Source of the DNA: Schaalia cardiffensis
Lineage (GTDB): Bacteria > Actinomycetota > Actinomycetes > Actinomycetales > Actinomycetaceae
DNA length: 64,000 bases
Assembly (NCBI RefSeq): GCF_016405145.1
Contig: NZ_JAEKIA010000009.1
Location: 22,783 to 86,782, forward strand
Direction: 5' to 3'
A program made the translations under genes and the position numbers. Shown one piece after another: positions 7,867 to 17,019 of the stretch. Under the pieces are notes generated by a model, which worked only from the letters and a program-made list of their open reading frames with translations, did not search any database and was not told where the DNA came from. Numbering within the stretch: position 1 is the first letter of the stretch; each line of letters starts with the position of its first letter.

Positions 7867-9759
7867 ATGACCCCAGATGAAAATCCCGTCGAGGAGGACC
7901 TCGCTCAGGACGCCGAACTCGCAGAAGAGGGCGCGACGAACGCCCTCGAATGGCATGCTCCGACCCTCGTGCGCATCGACGACTCAACGACAATTCCTTT
8001 CCTCCTCAAGCAAAGAGTGCAGCGTTCAGCTCCTCGTCCCCTGATCCTGCGAAAACTTGGCATGGGCGATGCATGGCGGCCCCTGAGTGCCCGAGGTTTT
8101 TACGAGGAAGTCCAACAGGTCGCGGCCGGGCTCATCGCACGAGGATTAGCGCCAGGTCAAAGAATCGCGATCATGAGCCGCACCCGCTACGAGTGGACTC
8201 TCCTGGACTTCGCATCCTGGAGCGCGGGTTTGATCCCGGTGCCCATCTACGAGACGAGTTCAATCGAGCAAGTCACCCATGTCCTCTCCGATGCCGAAGT
8301 CGACCTGGTCATCACCGAGACCGTGTCAATGGCGGAGATCGTGCGCGCCGCCGCTGAGCGGAGCGGCCGCCACCGCGTCACCGTTCTCTCCCTCGACTCC
8401 GAAGCGATTGAGACCCTCATCGCAGAGGGCGCGGGCATTCCCCGCACTCAAGTCACGGCGCGCACTGATGCCCTGAGGAAAGACGATATCGCCACGATCG
8501 TGTACACCTCGGGAACGACCGGCACCCCTAAGGGCACCGTGCTCACCCACGAGAACTTCACGAACCTGTGCCTCAACGCCCACGCGTGGATGCCGGAAAT
8601 CGCAGCGGGGAAGGACTCGCGCCTCTTGCTCTTCCTTCCCCTCGCGCATGTGTTTGCCCGTTTCTTACAGGTTTTCCAAATCAGCGGTAACGGGGTTTTG
8701 GCCCATGTTCCGAATATTAAGAACCTGCTGCCCGACCTCGCGTCCTTTAAGCCTTCCTACCTGCTGGTGGTGCCTCGCGTCTTGGAGAAGATCTACAACT
8801 CGGCTGACGCTAAAGCCTCGAAAGGCGCGAGGAAAACAATCTTCCGCTGGGCGGCCCATGTGGCGATTGAATACTCCAAGGCCTTGGACACCGCTGAGGG
8901 GCCCTCGCGTTCGCTGCGAGCCCAGCGTGCTCTGGCGGACAAACTCGTCTACCAGAATATTGTGAAACTGGTGGGCGGTAACGCGCGCTACATCGTGTCG
9001 GGCGGCGCTCCCTTGGCGACCTGGCTCGGCCACTTCTACCGGGGGTTGGGCATCCCCGTCTTGGAGGGCTACGGTCTGACGGAAACAGTGGGGCCGGTGT
9101 CGGTCAATACCCCCAGTCTGTCGAAGATCGGGACCGTGGGCCCCGCATTGCCGCCTATGTCCTTCAAGATTTCCGACGAGGGCGAGATTCTCCTCAAAGG
9201 TCCCTCTGTTTTCCATGGCTACAATAACGACCCCGAGGCGAGCGCTGCTTGCTTCACCGAAGATGGATGGTTCAAGACAGGAGACTTGGGTTCTTTGGAT
9301 CGTGACGGTTATGTGCGGATCACGGGGCGTGCGAAGGAGATCATCGTGACCGCTGGGGGCAAGAACGTCGCCCCGGCCCTCTTGGAGAACCCGATGCGTT
9401 CTCATCCTTTGATTTCGCAGGTCCTCGTTGTCGGCGATCAGCGGCCCTTCGTGTCGGCGATCATCACCCTTGATGCGGAAATGCTTCCCGTGTGGTTGGA
9501 GTCTCACGGCCTGCCTCCCATGAGTGTTGCCGATGCGAGGACGAACGTCGAAGTTCTTGCCTCCTTGCAAAAGGCTGTGGACTCTGCGAACGCTCATGTG
9601 TCCCGCGCCGAGTCGATCCGTAAGTTCACGGTCCTCGCATCGGATTTCACCGAGGCGAATGGGATGCTCACTCCCTCTTTGAAAGTCAAACGCGGTGAGG
9701 CGGTGCAGCGTCTCACCCCCATCATTGATGAGCTCTACGGCGGCCCTGTTCAGGCATGA
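7867..9759 (+). CDS. long-chain fatty-acid-CoA ligase (AMP-forming)
   Basis: 630-aa ANL-superfamily enzyme, probably a FadD15-like long-chain acyl-CoA synthetase that activates fatty acids through an acyl-AMP intermediate. The P-loop-like motif YTSGTTGTPKG lies at about residues 213-223, the A5 motif GYGLTE near 401, and GWFKTGDLG near 467. The length is typical. The ATG at 7867 has an AGGAG ribosome binding site 6 nt upstream; a start 8 codons earlier lacks one. The N-terminus up to about residue 35 is acidic and unique. It is convergent with the export operon, with a perfect palindrome between them. Substrate chain length cannot be read from sequence. Confidence 0.9.
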   Translation: MTPDENPVEEDLAQDAELAEEGATNALEWHAPTLVRIDDSTTIPFLLKQRVQRSAPRPLILRKLGMGDAWRPLSARGFYEEVQQVAAGLIARGLAPGQRIAIMSRTRYEWTLLDFASWSAGLIPVPIYETSSIEQVTHVLSDAEVDLVITETVSMAEIVRAAAERSGRHRVTVLSLDSEAIETLIAEGAGIPRTQVTARTDALRKDDIATIVYTSGTTGTPKGTVLTHENFTNLCLNAHAWMPEIAAGKDSRLLLFLPLAHVFARFLQVFQISGNGVLAHVPNIKNLLPDLASFKPSYLLVVPRVLEKIYNSADAKASKGARKTIFRWAAHVAIEYSKALDTAEGPSRSLRAQRALADKLVYQNIVKLVGGNARYIVSGGAPLATWLGHFYRGLGIPVLEGYGLTETVGPVSVNTPSLSKIGTVGPALPPMSFKISDEGEILLKGPSVFHGYNNDPEASAACFTEDGWFKTGDLGSLDRDGYVRITGRAKEIIVTAGGKNVAPALLENPMRSHPLISQVLVVGDQRPFVSAIITLDAEMLPVWLESHGLPPMSVADARTNVEVLASLQKAVDSANAHVSRAESIRKFTVLASDFTEANGMLTPSLKVKRGEAVQRLTPIIDELYGGPVQA

Positions 9760-9839
9760 GTTCCCTGTACAAGCCCGAGTTTCCCTCCGCACTTGAGTCA
9801 CCTTTGCAAGCCTGAGTCCCACGCAAGCCTGAGCCCCCG
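9751..9839 (+). repeat. degenerate tandem repeat starting at the fadD-like stop codon
   Basis: Five imperfect 16-20-nt units resembling CAAGCCTGAGTCCC follow one another. The first contains the gene's own TGA stop (9757-9759), and units 4 and 5 are nearly identical to each other. It looks like repeated slippage duplication of the gene end. Confidence 0.6.
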
Positions 9840-9896
9840 ATTACGGGAGCGAAAGCTGGTGACCGCACCCTGGGGCGCAGGATGCTGGCAGCATGC

Positions 9897-9934
9897 AGTT
9901 GGGCCCGCCGACCATATGGTCGGCGGGCCCAACT
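9897..9934. terminator. perfect 38-bp palindrome between convergent genes
   Basis: AGTTGGGCCCGCCGACCAT is followed immediately by its exact reverse complement. It is placed between the convergent acyl-CoA ligase and ABC-permease genes, so it probably serves as a bidirectional GC-rich terminator. There is no T-run on either side. Confidence 0.75.
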
Positions 9935-9985
9935 GTTCGCGTGAATACCCCTTCCAGGGCTGGATGCGCCTTTTGAGCTGAGCTC

Positions 9986-11188
9986 CTACTGGGCGTTGAG
10001 CGCCGCGGTCGGAGGGGTACGCGAGGCGCGAACCGCCGGGTAGAGACCCGCGACAGCGCCAATGAGCATCGTGACCGACAGGCCCGCGACGACGACATAC
10101 CACGGCAGGGTGAAGGGCCAGCCGTTAGCGACACTCATGCCGAGCGTGACGCCAATGCCGAGCACGCACCCGGCGGCTCCGCCCAAGAAGGCCAGCAGAA
10201 GTGCTTCGGCGAGGAACTGGATGAGGATATGACCGCGCATAGCGCCCAGAGAGCGCCTTAAGCCGATCTCCCTTCGTCTCTCCAGCACCGAGATAATCAT
10301 CGTGTTCGCCACGCCAATGCCACCGACCAGCAGAGCAATCGAACCGACTCCGACCAGCAGAGCAGTGAAGGTCTGATCTGCCGCGTTCTTGGCCGCGAGG
10401 GCGTCAGAGGGGCGCGAAACCTCGACCGAAGTCGGATTCTTCGGGCTGAGGGTGGGGCCCAGCAGGGCACGCACGTCCTCGACCTTGTCCTCGGCCGAAC
10501 GCTCGTAGACCGTGGTCGGCTCACCCTTGTAGTCGAACTGCTGTTTCGCAATTTCCGTGCCGATCAGCGCGGCATTATCCAGTTCGGGTGCAAGGGTCAC
10601 GGGGTCGAGGATGCCGATGACCGTGAAGGATGTGTTGCCGATCCAGACCTGGGTGCCCGGATTGACGACGCCGAGCAGCTGAGCGGCTCTGGCTCCCAGA
10701 ACCGTCGCAGGATAGCCGGCTGTGGCGTCATTGAGCCACGTGCCCTTTGCGACCGAACCGGCGACAACGTCAAGCAGGGACTGTTCGGCAGCCATGGTGA
10801 TCGTACCGCCCGTCGCGTTCTTGTCGACGAGGCGGGAACGGTAGACCGACACTCCCGAAAGCGTGGAGGTGGAGGTCGCCTTCTCAACGCCATCAATCAG
10901 GCGGGTTCGTCCGACTGCGTCACTGGGCAGCTTCGTGGACACACCAGACAGGTCGTTACCGGCCTGAGCGGTGAGCATATTGGTGCCCAGTGCACGCAAC
11001 TGTTCGGCGAGCTGCGCCTGGCTGGATGTGGAAACGCCGATGACGCCCACCATGGCGGCGATACCGATGGCGATCCCCAGTGCGGAGAGAATCGCGCGCG
11101 TCGGACGGGCGCGGATCCCGGTTCCACCCAGGCGCGCCACGTCAGACCAACGCAGTTTTGAATGCATATTCATGGAGTGCTCAGACAT
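9986..11188 (-). CDS. ABC transporter permease, MacB/FtsX type
   Basis: 400-aa inner-membrane protein. A first helix at about residues 25-47 (ILSALGIAIGIAAMVGVIGV) is followed by an extracytoplasmic MacB_PCD domain of about 220 residues, then three C-terminal helices with the FtsX signature (NTMIISVLERRREIGLRRSLGAM region). This is a mechanotransmission-type permease rather than a classical channel. The start ATG at 11188 overlaps the end of the ATPase gene by 8 nt, so the two are translationally coupled. It forms the last gene of a lipoprotein-adaptor-ATPase-permease operon. The substrate is unknown; export of a peptide, lipid or drug is the usual role of this class. Confidence 0.9.
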   Translation of the reverse strand: MSEHSMNMHSKLRWSDVARLGGTGIRARPTRAILSALGIAIGIAAMVGVIGVSTSSQAQLAEQLRALGTNMLTAQAGNDLSGVSTKLPSDAVGRTRLIDGVEKATSTSTLSGVSVYRSRLVDKNATGGTITMAAEQSLLDVVAGSVAKGTWLNDATAGYPATVLGARAAQLLGVVNPGTQVWIGNTSFTVIGILDPVTLAPELDNAALIGTEIAKQQFDYKGEPTTVYERSAEDKVEDVRALLGPTLSPKNPTSVEVSRPSDALAAKNAADQTFTALLVGVGSIALLVGGIGVANTMIISVLERRREIGLRRSLGAMRGHILIQFLAEALLLAFLGGAAGCVLGIGVTLGMSVANGWPFTLPWYVVVAGLSVTMLIGAVAGLYPAVRASRTPPTAALNAQ

Positions 11189-11876
11189 GGGCCACCTCTT
11201 TGGCGGCGGAATCGTGAACGATGCGCCCATCCTTGATGGCGATCTGTCGGGGCAGCTGCAAGGCGAGATCGTTGTCGTGAGTGATGACGACGATGGTGGT
11301 GCCCTGTTCGTGGAGCTCATGGAGCAGCTCTACGATGGACGCACCCGACACGGAGTCGAGGTTGCCCGTGGGCTCGTCTGCCAGCAGCAGCGGCGGATCG
11401 CCGACAACAGCGCGGGCGATGGCAACGCGCTGACGCTCGCCGCCCGACATCTGATGGGGCTTGTGATAGAGGCGGTGGGACAGTCCAACGCGAATGAGAG
11501 CAGCTTCAGCTTTCTGTCGTCTTTCAGCGCGTGGTACCCCGAGGTAGAGAAGGCCGTCGGCGACGTTATCGATCGCGTTCATGCCTTCAGAGAGGTGGAA
11601 CTGCTGGAAGACGAAGCCGATGAGGTGAGCGCGCAGAGCCGACAACTTGCGGTCCGAGAGCCGCGAGACGTCGATCCCATCGATCTCAACCGTGCCCGAG
11701 GTGGGACGGTCGAGGGTCCCGATGAGGTTGAGCAAGGTGGACTTGCCCGACCCCGACGGGCCGACGATCGCGACGAATTCCCCCCGCTCGATTGCGAGGC
11801 TGACCCCGGCGCAGGCCGCCACGGGCGGTTCGCCATAGGTGCGGCGCACGTCATGCAGTGACAGGATTCGGCTCAT
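11181..11876 (-). CDS. ABC transporter ATP-binding protein, MacB/LolD type
   Basis: 231-aa cytosolic ATPase. Walker A is GPSGSGKST at residues 39-47, the signature is SGGERQR at 144-150, and Walker B with D-loop is LLLADEPTGNLD at 163-174. It is of the LolD/MacB class that pairs with FtsX-fold permeases. Its ATG at 11876 overlaps the stop of the adaptor gene (ATGA), and its own end overlaps the permease start, so the operon is tightly coupled. The length is normal and no key residue is missing. Confidence 0.93.
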   Translation of the reverse strand: MSRILSLHDVRRTYGEPPVAACAGVSLAIERGEFVAIVGPSGSGKSTLLNLIGTLDRPTSGTVEIDGIDVSRLSDRKLSALRAHLIGFVFQQFHLSEGMNAIDNVADGLLYLGVPRAERRQKAEAALIRVGLSHRLYHKPHQMSGGERQRVAIARAVVGDPPLLLADEPTGNLDSVSGASIVELLHELHEQGTTIVVITHDNDLALQLPRQIAIKDGRIVHDSAAKEVAHV

Positions 11877-13015
11877 CGGTCGGGCACCACCACGCGCTGG
11901 TTCTCAGACAGCTCGTCGCTGGTCACTTCGACACGGTCCCCGGCGAAGAGGCCAGTTGTCACCGGCACCTTGCGCGTGGTGTTGTCATCATTCACCACCT
12001 CGACTCCGAACTGGTCGGGAGTGAGGGCGATGAGGGCACTCAAGGGCACCGACAAAACGTTTTCGCGCTTTTCGCTGATGAGTCCGAGAGTCACTGAAGC
12101 CTCTTGCAGGTTCTTCGTCGCCTCCGGGTCGTCGGGCGTCACAGTGATCGGGATAATCCGTTCCTTTTCGGAACTCGAGTCCTGCGAAGAATCAGAGTTC
12201 TTCTGGTCACCCGCAGCGGACTTATCCGTCGGAGGCTCCACAGCGGAGATCGTCCCCGTGGTCGTCTCCCCGCCGGGCAGGCGGATCTTGACGCTATTGC
12301 CCACCACACCGAGCTTCTGGTCGGAAAGCTTGAGGTTGGCGCTGATAATCTGGCGCGTGCTTGAGACATTGAACAGGTCCGTCTCGGCATTCGCGCGATC
12401 CCCGACGCGAGCGATCATGGTCCCCACGCGCAGGTCCTCAGGTGCGAAGACCACGCGGCCCAGCGGCAGGATGCCGTTCTGGACGAGGTCGTTGTCTTTC
12501 TGCCACTTTTGGATCGCGGAACGTGTGAGCCAGTCGTAGTGAGAATTCGGTTCCCCAGTGAAGTAGCCGAGCTGTTGGAGCGCGGTTTCCAGCTGGGTGA
12601 CATCCTCACCGTTACTCATATCGGGTTCGAAGGTGCGCCATGCAGGAGTGTTGCCGTGCATGAGGTAGCTGGGTTCGTCACCGATCTGGTGGATCATGTC
12701 GCCCTGTGTCAGGGTCGTGCCGGGGGTTGGCAGCTTCGTGACGACGCCTTCAAAGGCGCCGCGGAACTTGTAGCGGTCTGCGTAGTGCAGGGTCCCGACT
12801 GCCGTGGTCTCGCCTTCAAGGGTGCCGCGCGTGACGACATCAGTGGAGCCCGTGAAGACGTTCCCTTCTGATTCGTTCTTCTCAGCGGCGGAGAAGGTGC
12901 CGAGGGCGGCAGCCGTTCCCACTCCGACGAGCCCTAATGCCAGAACAATGGTGGCGCCGATGATCACCTTGCGGCGCTTACGCGCGGGTTTCGTGTCTGT
13001 TGACTCCGCGGTCAT
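11873..13015 (-). CDS. efflux adaptor subunit with peptidoglycan-binding-like domain
   Basis: 380-aa membrane-anchored protein. The basic N-terminus KPARKRRK is followed by one helix (VIIGATIVLALGLVGVGTAA, about residues 14-33). The middle carries a PG_binding_1-like repeat (QLETALQQLGYFTGEPNSHY and following, about 125-165). The rest resembles HlyD/MacA adaptor beta-barrels, with a charged Ser/Asp/Glu loop near residue 265. The ATG at 13015 overlaps the lipoprotein stop (ATGA). In Gram-positives such adaptors link MacB-type transporters to the cell wall. The exact partner and cargo are unknown. Confidence 0.85.
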   Translation of the reverse strand: MTAESTDTKPARKRRKVIIGATIVLALGLVGVGTAAALGTFSAAEKNESEGNVFTGSTDVVTRGTLEGETTAVGTLHYADRYKFRGAFEGVVTKLPTPGTTLTQGDMIHQIGDEPSYLMHGNTPAWRTFEPDMSNGEDVTQLETALQQLGYFTGEPNSHYDWLTRSAIQKWQKDNDLVQNGILPLGRVVFAPEDLRVGTMIARVGDRANAETDLFNVSSTRQIISANLKLSDQKLGVVGNSVKIRLPGGETTTGTISAVEPPTDKSAAGDQKNSDSSQDSSSEKERIIPITVTPDDPEATKNLQEASVTLGLISEKRENVLSVPLSALIALTPDQFGVEVVNDDNTTRKVPVTTGLFAGDRVEVTSDELSENQRVVVPDR

Positions 13016-13482
13016 TTGGTTTGCGCCCCCTGGTTGCTGAAGCACTTCTGCAGGGCATCGGAGGGGATGTCCTTCACATTCAGGCCCTTGCCGACCTCGG
13101 GATCTGCGACGTCGTAGCCGAGGTCGCGCAGGCATTCAGCGCCCTTGACGAGCTGTTCTTGAGCCGCGGGATCCTTGGTGAGGTCGTTCTCCTCGCCGAG
13201 GGCGGGGCCGACCTTCTGCTGACACTCGTTGATCGCATCGTTGAAGGCGTCGGAGGTGTCGTTGAGGTTGTCTGCGGTCAGACCGGTGTCCGGCACATCG
13301 AAGCCCTTGTCGCGCATGCACTGGGCAAAGATGAGGGTCGCGTCCTCTGCGGATTTGACGGTGCTCGAGGCGTTGGCACCGGGCTTGTCGCCCGAGGCAT
13401 TGGAAGAGCAGGCGCCGAGAAGGCCCATGGTGAGTGCCAGGCCGGCAGCGACAAGGATGTGGCCGGATCGGTGATTCTTCAT
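13012..13482 (-). CDS. small lipoprotein with two Cys-containing repeats
   Basis: 156-aa secreted lipoprotein. The signal peptide ends in the lipobox LLGAC, so Cys25 would be lipidated. The mature part holds two related units: CMRDKGFDVPDT...C in the first half and CLRDLGYDVADP...C in the second. Each contains a pair of cysteines that could form a disulfide. An AAGGAG-like ribosome binding site (AAGGAG, 8 nt) precedes the ATG at 13482. It is the first gene of the MacB-type export operon and overlaps the adaptor gene by 4 nt. Comparable small lipoproteins occur beside such transporters in actinobacteria; a substrate-capture or sensor role is inference. Confidence 0.8.
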   Translation of the reverse strand: MKNHRSGHILVAAGLALTMGLLGACSSNASGDKPGANASSTVKSAEDATLIFAQCMRDKGFDVPDTGLTADNLNDTSDAFNDAINECQQKVGPALGEENDLTKDPAAQEQLVKGAECLRDLGYDVADPEVGKGLNVKDIPSDALQKCFSNQGAQTK

Positions 13483-13666
13483 GTGAAGACTCCTTGTATT
13501 TTTCGGTGTCAGTGCGGCGGGTCCCGCTCGCTGTCTGACATTTAAGGGAGCTTTTCTGGGAGTTTCCTCGAAGGAAGCAGCAACTCAGCCAAGAATGCGC
13601 AAAATGTGAAGGACGCTACCCTAAAGCGAGAGGATCAGCGCCTAAGAGCACAGGATGCTGTCCCCC

Positions 13667-13714
13667 GCCCTACAGAGAGAATGAGGCCAGGCCCTACAGA
13701 GAGAATGAGGCCAG
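13667..13714. repeat. exact 24-bp tandem duplication downstream of chorismate mutase gene
   Basis: Two identical, directly adjacent 24-bp units (GCCCTACAGAGAGAATGAGG plus CCAG). They lie 24-71 nt beyond the stop codon of the minus-strand aroQ-type gene. Confidence 0.9.
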
Positions 13715-13737
13715 CGCAGATCATGCCCGCCTTGGCT

Positions 13738-14097
13738 TTACTCGCCGCTCTCGTACTCGGCTTTGATGTCCTCGTGGTGGCGGATGACTTCGGTAATCAT
13801 GAAGGCGAGGAATTTCTGAGCAAAATCAGGGTCGAGACCAGATTGTTCGGCGAGGGCCCGCAGGCGGGCAACCTGACGAGCCTCACGGGCAGGATCAGCG
13901 GGCGGCAGTTCGTTGAGGGCTTTAATGTGGCCGACACGCTGAGTGCAGCGGAAGCGTTCAGCGAGGATATGGACGAGGGCCGCGTCAATATTGTCAATCG
14001 TTTGGCGCGCAGCGGCGAGCTCTGGGGGGATGTCAAGACCAGCAGGATCCGCAGGCCCATGATTGACACGATTCGCTTCGTGCCCCGACTCACTCAT
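13738..14097 (-). CDS. chorismate mutase, AroQ class
   Basis: 119-aa all-helical enzyme converting chorismate to prephenate for Phe and Tyr synthesis. The core starts at ELAAARQTIDNIDAALVHILAERF and continues with the Arg/Lys-bearing segment RCTQRVGHIKA. A short disordered N-terminal tail of about 25 residues precedes it. The ATG at 14097 has a GGGGGAG ribosome binding site 6 nt upstream. Two earlier in-frame ATGs (14115, 14130) are possible but poorer. It is cytosolic, since no signal peptide is visible. It lies 29 nt downstream of clpX on the same strand and may be co-transcribed with it. Confidence 0.88.
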   Translation of the reverse strand: MSESGHEANRVNHGPADPAGLDIPPELAAARQTIDNIDAALVHILAERFRCTQRVGHIKALNELPPADPAREARQVARLRALAEQSGLDPDFAQKFLAFMITEVIRHHEDIKAEYESGE

Positions 14098-14126
14098 GGC
14101 TTCTCCCCCGTTCATTTCCCCGCCCC

Positions 14127-15383
14127 TCAAGCGGAGCGAATGTCGTCGCCTCGCTGCGCGTAGAGTTCAGGCTCCCCTGTTCCCTCAACATACTCGCGGG
14201 TGATGACGACACGTGCGACGTCGTCTCGGCTGGGAAGCTCAAACATGAGGTCCGACAGGGTCTGTTCCATGATCGAGGACAGGCCACGCGCCCCTGTCTT
14301 GCGTTCATTGGCGAGGGCGGCAATGGCGAGCAGCGCCTCATGAGTGAACTCCAAGTCGATCCCGTCGAGTTCGAAGAGGTGCTGGTACTGGCGCAGCAAA
14401 GAGTTCTTGGGTTCTGTCAGCACCTTCACGAGGTCTTCCTCGGCGAGTTCCTTCGTGGAGGTCAGGACGGGGAGACGACCGATGAATTCGGGAATCATGC
14501 CGAACTTATGGAGGTCTTCCGGGGTGATCGCCTCGTACAGGTCCCCCATCTCCGCTTTCGATTTCAAATCGGAACCGAAACCTGTGGATCGCTGCCCGAT
14601 GCGGGCTTTCACGATGTCTTCAATGCCTGCGAAGGCGCCGGCGGCGATGAAGAGGATCCCGGAGGTGTCGATTTCAAGGAATTGCTGGTGGGGGTGTTTT
14701 CGCCCGCCCTGCGGGGGCACTGAGGCGACCGTCCCTTCAATGATCTTGAGGAGGGCCTGCTGGACGCCCTCGCCAGAGACATCCCGGGTGATGGAGGCGT
14801 TCTCGCCTTTGCGCCCGATCTTGTCGATCTCATCGACGTAGATGATGCCGCGCTCGGCTTTCTTAATGTCGCCGTCGGCCTCTTGGATGAGGCGTAGGAG
14901 GATGTTCTCAACGTCTTCGCCGACGTATCCGGCTTCTGTGAGGGCAGTCGCGTCGACGATCACGAAGGGGACGTGCAAGAGCCTGGCGAGGCTGCGCGCA
15001 AGGTGCGTCTTTCCGGTGCCCGTTGGGCCCAGGAGGAGGATATTCGACTTGGTGCCGAGCATGTCCTCCTCATTACCGGCCTCGCGCGAGCGAACCCGCT
15101 TGTAGTGGTTGTACACGGCAACAGAGAGTGCACGTTTGGCTCTGTCTTGGCCGATCACCCACGAATCGAGGAACTCCTTGACTTCGCGGGGCGTGGGCAG
15201 GGGGGTTGAGGAGGTCTCAGTGGACTTTTCGCCGAGTTCTTCTTCGATGATCTCGTTGCACAGCTCAATGCACTCGTCGCAGATGTAGACACCGGAACCG
15301 CCGATGAGCTTGCGAACCTGCTTCTGGCTCTTCCCGCAGAAGGAGCATTTGAGTAGTTCAGCTCCGTCGGTCAATCGAGCCAC
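14127..15383 (-). CDS. clpX: ATP-dependent Clp protease ATPase subunit ClpX
   Basis: 418-aa AAA+ unfoldase that recognises tagged substrates and feeds them into ClpP. The N-terminal zinc-binding domain has Cys at residues 13, 16, 35 and 38. Walker A is GPTGTGKT at 119-126, and Walker B is [11 protein letters not shown] further on. The start is GTG at 15383 ([12 protein letters not shown] follows), supported by GGGAGG 6 nt upstream and by family N-termini. It sits directly downstream of clpP1-clpP2 but is separated by a strong hairpin, so it probably has its own promoter. Confidence 0.97.
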   Translation of the reverse strand: MARLTDGAELLKCSFCGKSQKQVRKLIGGSGVYICDECIELCNEIIEEELGEKSTETSSTPLPTPREVKEFLDSWVIGQDRAKRALSVAVYNHYKRVRSREAGNEEDMLGTKSNILLLGPTGTGKTHLARSLARLLHVPFVIVDATALTEAGYVGEDVENILLRLIQEADGDIKKAERGIIYVDEIDKIGRKGENASITRDVSGEGVQQALLKIIEGTVASVPPQGGRKHPHQQFLEIDTSGILFIAAGAFAGIEDIVKARIGQRSTGFGSDLKSKAEMGDLYEAITPEDLHKFGMIPEFIGRLPVLTSTKELAEEDLVKVLTEPKNSLLRQYQHLFELDGIDLEFTHEALLAIAALANERKTGARGLSSIMEQTLSDLMFELPSRDDVARVVITREYVEGTGEPELYAQRGDDIRSA

Positions 15384-15505
15384 GGCTGGCCTCCCACTAT
15401 TTCGGGGCGCCCACGATGGTGGGCACACGCTTCACAGTTTCAGCCTAATTGAGGCCTCCATGTGACGCCATTCGCCACACTGAGCACCCCGTAATCGAAT
15501 AAGTG

Positions 15506-15543
15506 TTGGGGGTCCCAGCATCCGATGATGCTGTGACCCCCAA
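15506..15543 (-). terminator. hairpin terminator after clpP2
   Basis: 17-bp stem with one mismatch (15506-15522 with 15527-15543) and a 4-nt loop. It lies 15 nt downstream of the clpP2 stop and before clpX. GC-rich, without a clear T-run. Confidence 0.75.
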
Positions 15544-15557
15544 AGCGATTCTCGGTA

Positions 15558-16202
15558 TTACTCGCCCTTGCGGGAGGCGAGGACCTGATCGATCAGACCG
15601 TATTCCTTCGCCTGAGCGGCAGTGAGGATCTTGTCGCGCTCAATATCGCGGCGAATCTGCTCAACCGGTGTGCCCGAATGCTTGGCGAGAGTCTCCTCCA
15701 ACCACAGGCGCATCCGATCGATCTCATCAGCGACGATCTGAATATCGGAGGCCTGCCCTTGCACGCCTTCCATCGCAGGCTGGTGGATGAGGACACGAGC
15801 GTTGGGCAGTGCGAGGCGCTTGCCGGGCGAACCTGCGGCGAGCAGCACTGCGGCAGCGGAAGCGGCCTGCCCCAGGCACACGGTCTGGACCTGCGGCTTG
15901 ATGTACTGCATCGTGTCGTAGATCGCAGTCAGAGCGGTGAAGGAACCGCCGGGACTGTTGATGTACATCGTGATGAGGGAATCGGGGTCCTGCGACTCTA
16001 AGACGAGGAGCTGCGCCATGACATCATCGGCGGATGCGTCATCGACCTGGACGCCGAGGAAGACGATGCGATCCTCGAAAAGCTTGGCATAGGGGTCTTG
16101 ACGCTTATAGCCGTAGGCGGTGCGTTCTTCGAAGCTCGGCAGGACGTAGCGAGACTGCGGCATGGTGCGGGCGATGCCCTCGAAATACGGGGTGGTGCTC
16201 AT
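15558..16202 (-). CDS. clpP2: ATP-dependent Clp protease proteolytic subunit, ClpP2 type
   Basis: 214-aa serine protease subunit of the actinobacterial hetero-oligomeric ClpP1P2 core. The catalytic Ser is in GQAASAA (about residue 115) and His in LIHQP (about 140), with an Asp in the DIERDK segment. The sequence [15 protein letters not shown] and [18 protein letters not shown] follow the mycobacterial ClpP2 pattern. The ATG at 16202 has AAGGAG 7 nt upstream and is preferred over a GTG one codon earlier. It is coupled to clpP1 (TGATG overlap). In this phylum both subunits are needed for activity. Confidence 0.95.
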   Translation of the reverse strand: MSTTPYFEGIARTMPQSRYVLPSFEERTAYGYKRQDPYAKLFEDRIVFLGVQVDDASADDVMAQLLVLESQDPDSLITMYINSPGGSFTALTAIYDTMQYIKPQVQTVCLGQAASAAAVLLAAGSPGKRLALPNARVLIHQPAMEGVQGQASDIQIVADEIDRMRLWLEETLAKHSGTPVEQIRRDIERDKILTAAQAKEYGLIDQVLASRKGE

Positions 16203-16822
16203 CACTTCGCTCCTTCTTCAACGCGGTGACCGATCTCCTGCGGGGTCTCGATGACGCGGTCGACGAAACCGTATTCGAGGGCCTCGCGCGCGCTGAACCA
16301 GTGATCGCGATCCGCATCCACTTCGATCTGTTCGACGGACTTGCCGGTGCGCTGCGCGGTGATCTCCGCCAGTTCCTTCTTCATCTTGAGGATGAGGTCG
16401 GCATTGATGCGGATTTCGGTTGCGGAACCCCCCGCCCCACCGAGGGGCTGGTGGAGGAGGACGCGAGTGTGCGGCGTGATATAGCGTTTGCCGGGTGTTC
16501 CTGCGGTGAGGAGGAACTGCCCCATTGAGGCCGCAAGACCCATCCCGACGGTGACCACATCGGGCTTGATGTACTGCATCGTGTCGTAGATCGCCATGCC
16601 CGCTGTGACGGAGCCGCCGGGGCTGTTGATGTACAAGTAGATGTCACGCTCGGCGTCTTCGGCTGCCAGGAGAAGCATCTGCGCGCAGATCGCATTCGCG
16701 TTCTCGTCGCGCACTTCTCCTCCGAGCCAAATGATGCGCTCTTTCAAGAGTCGCTGGTAGACGGAGTCGGAAAGGTTCGCCATTGAATCGGCGCCTCCCC
16801 TGGCCATCTGCGCGTCGCTCAC
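16202..16822 (-). CDS. clpP1: ATP-dependent Clp protease proteolytic subunit, ClpP1 type
   Basis: 206-aa partner of ClpP2. The catalytic Ser is in GLAASMG (about residue 99) and His in LLHQPLGG (about 124), with Asp in the EVDADRDHW segment. Start choice: GTG at 16822, because GAGGAGGAG lies a few nucleotides upstream. In-frame ATGs at 16807 and 16780 are alternatives, and the latter also has a GGGAGG. It is the first gene of the clpP1P2 pair and lies downstream of tig with a strong terminator between them, so clpP1P2 has its own promoter in 16823-16963. Confidence 0.94.
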   Translation of the reverse strand: MSDAQMARGGADSMANLSDSVYQRLLKERIIWLGGEVRDENANAICAQMLLLAAEDAERDIYLYINSPGGSVTAGMAIYDTMQYIKPDVVTVGMGLAASMGQFLLTAGTPGKRYITPHTRVLLHQPLGGAGGSATEIRINADLILKMKKELAEITAQRTGKSVEQIEVDADRDHWFSAREALEYGFVDRVIETPQEIGHRVEEGAK

Positions 16823-16963
16823 GTGCTCCTCCTCTATTCGATGGATCCTCTTATCGGATCCTGCTGGCATCCAAGCTACCGCTTGTGGATCGTTGGGCGC
16901 GGCCCGCGCGCCCTCTTTTCGCTGTCGGCGCATCCGAAGCTCGAGGGCGAGTGGCCAGGTGAC

Positions 16964-17004
16964 GAGTGTGGGCCGACATCACCTAAGGATGTCGGCCCAC
17001 ACTC
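16964..17004 (-). terminator. strong hairpin terminator after tig
   Basis: Perfect 17-bp stem (16964-16980 with 16988-17004) with a 7-nt loop (ACCTAAG), starting 15 nt past the tig stop codon. No T-run follows. Confidence 0.85.
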
Positions 17005-17019
17005 TCACAGTTGAGAAGC

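Noticed and set aside
13606..14163. Plus-strand frame covering the chorismate mutase region
   Set aside because: It is antisense to a clear AroQ-class gene and begins within the tandem repeat.
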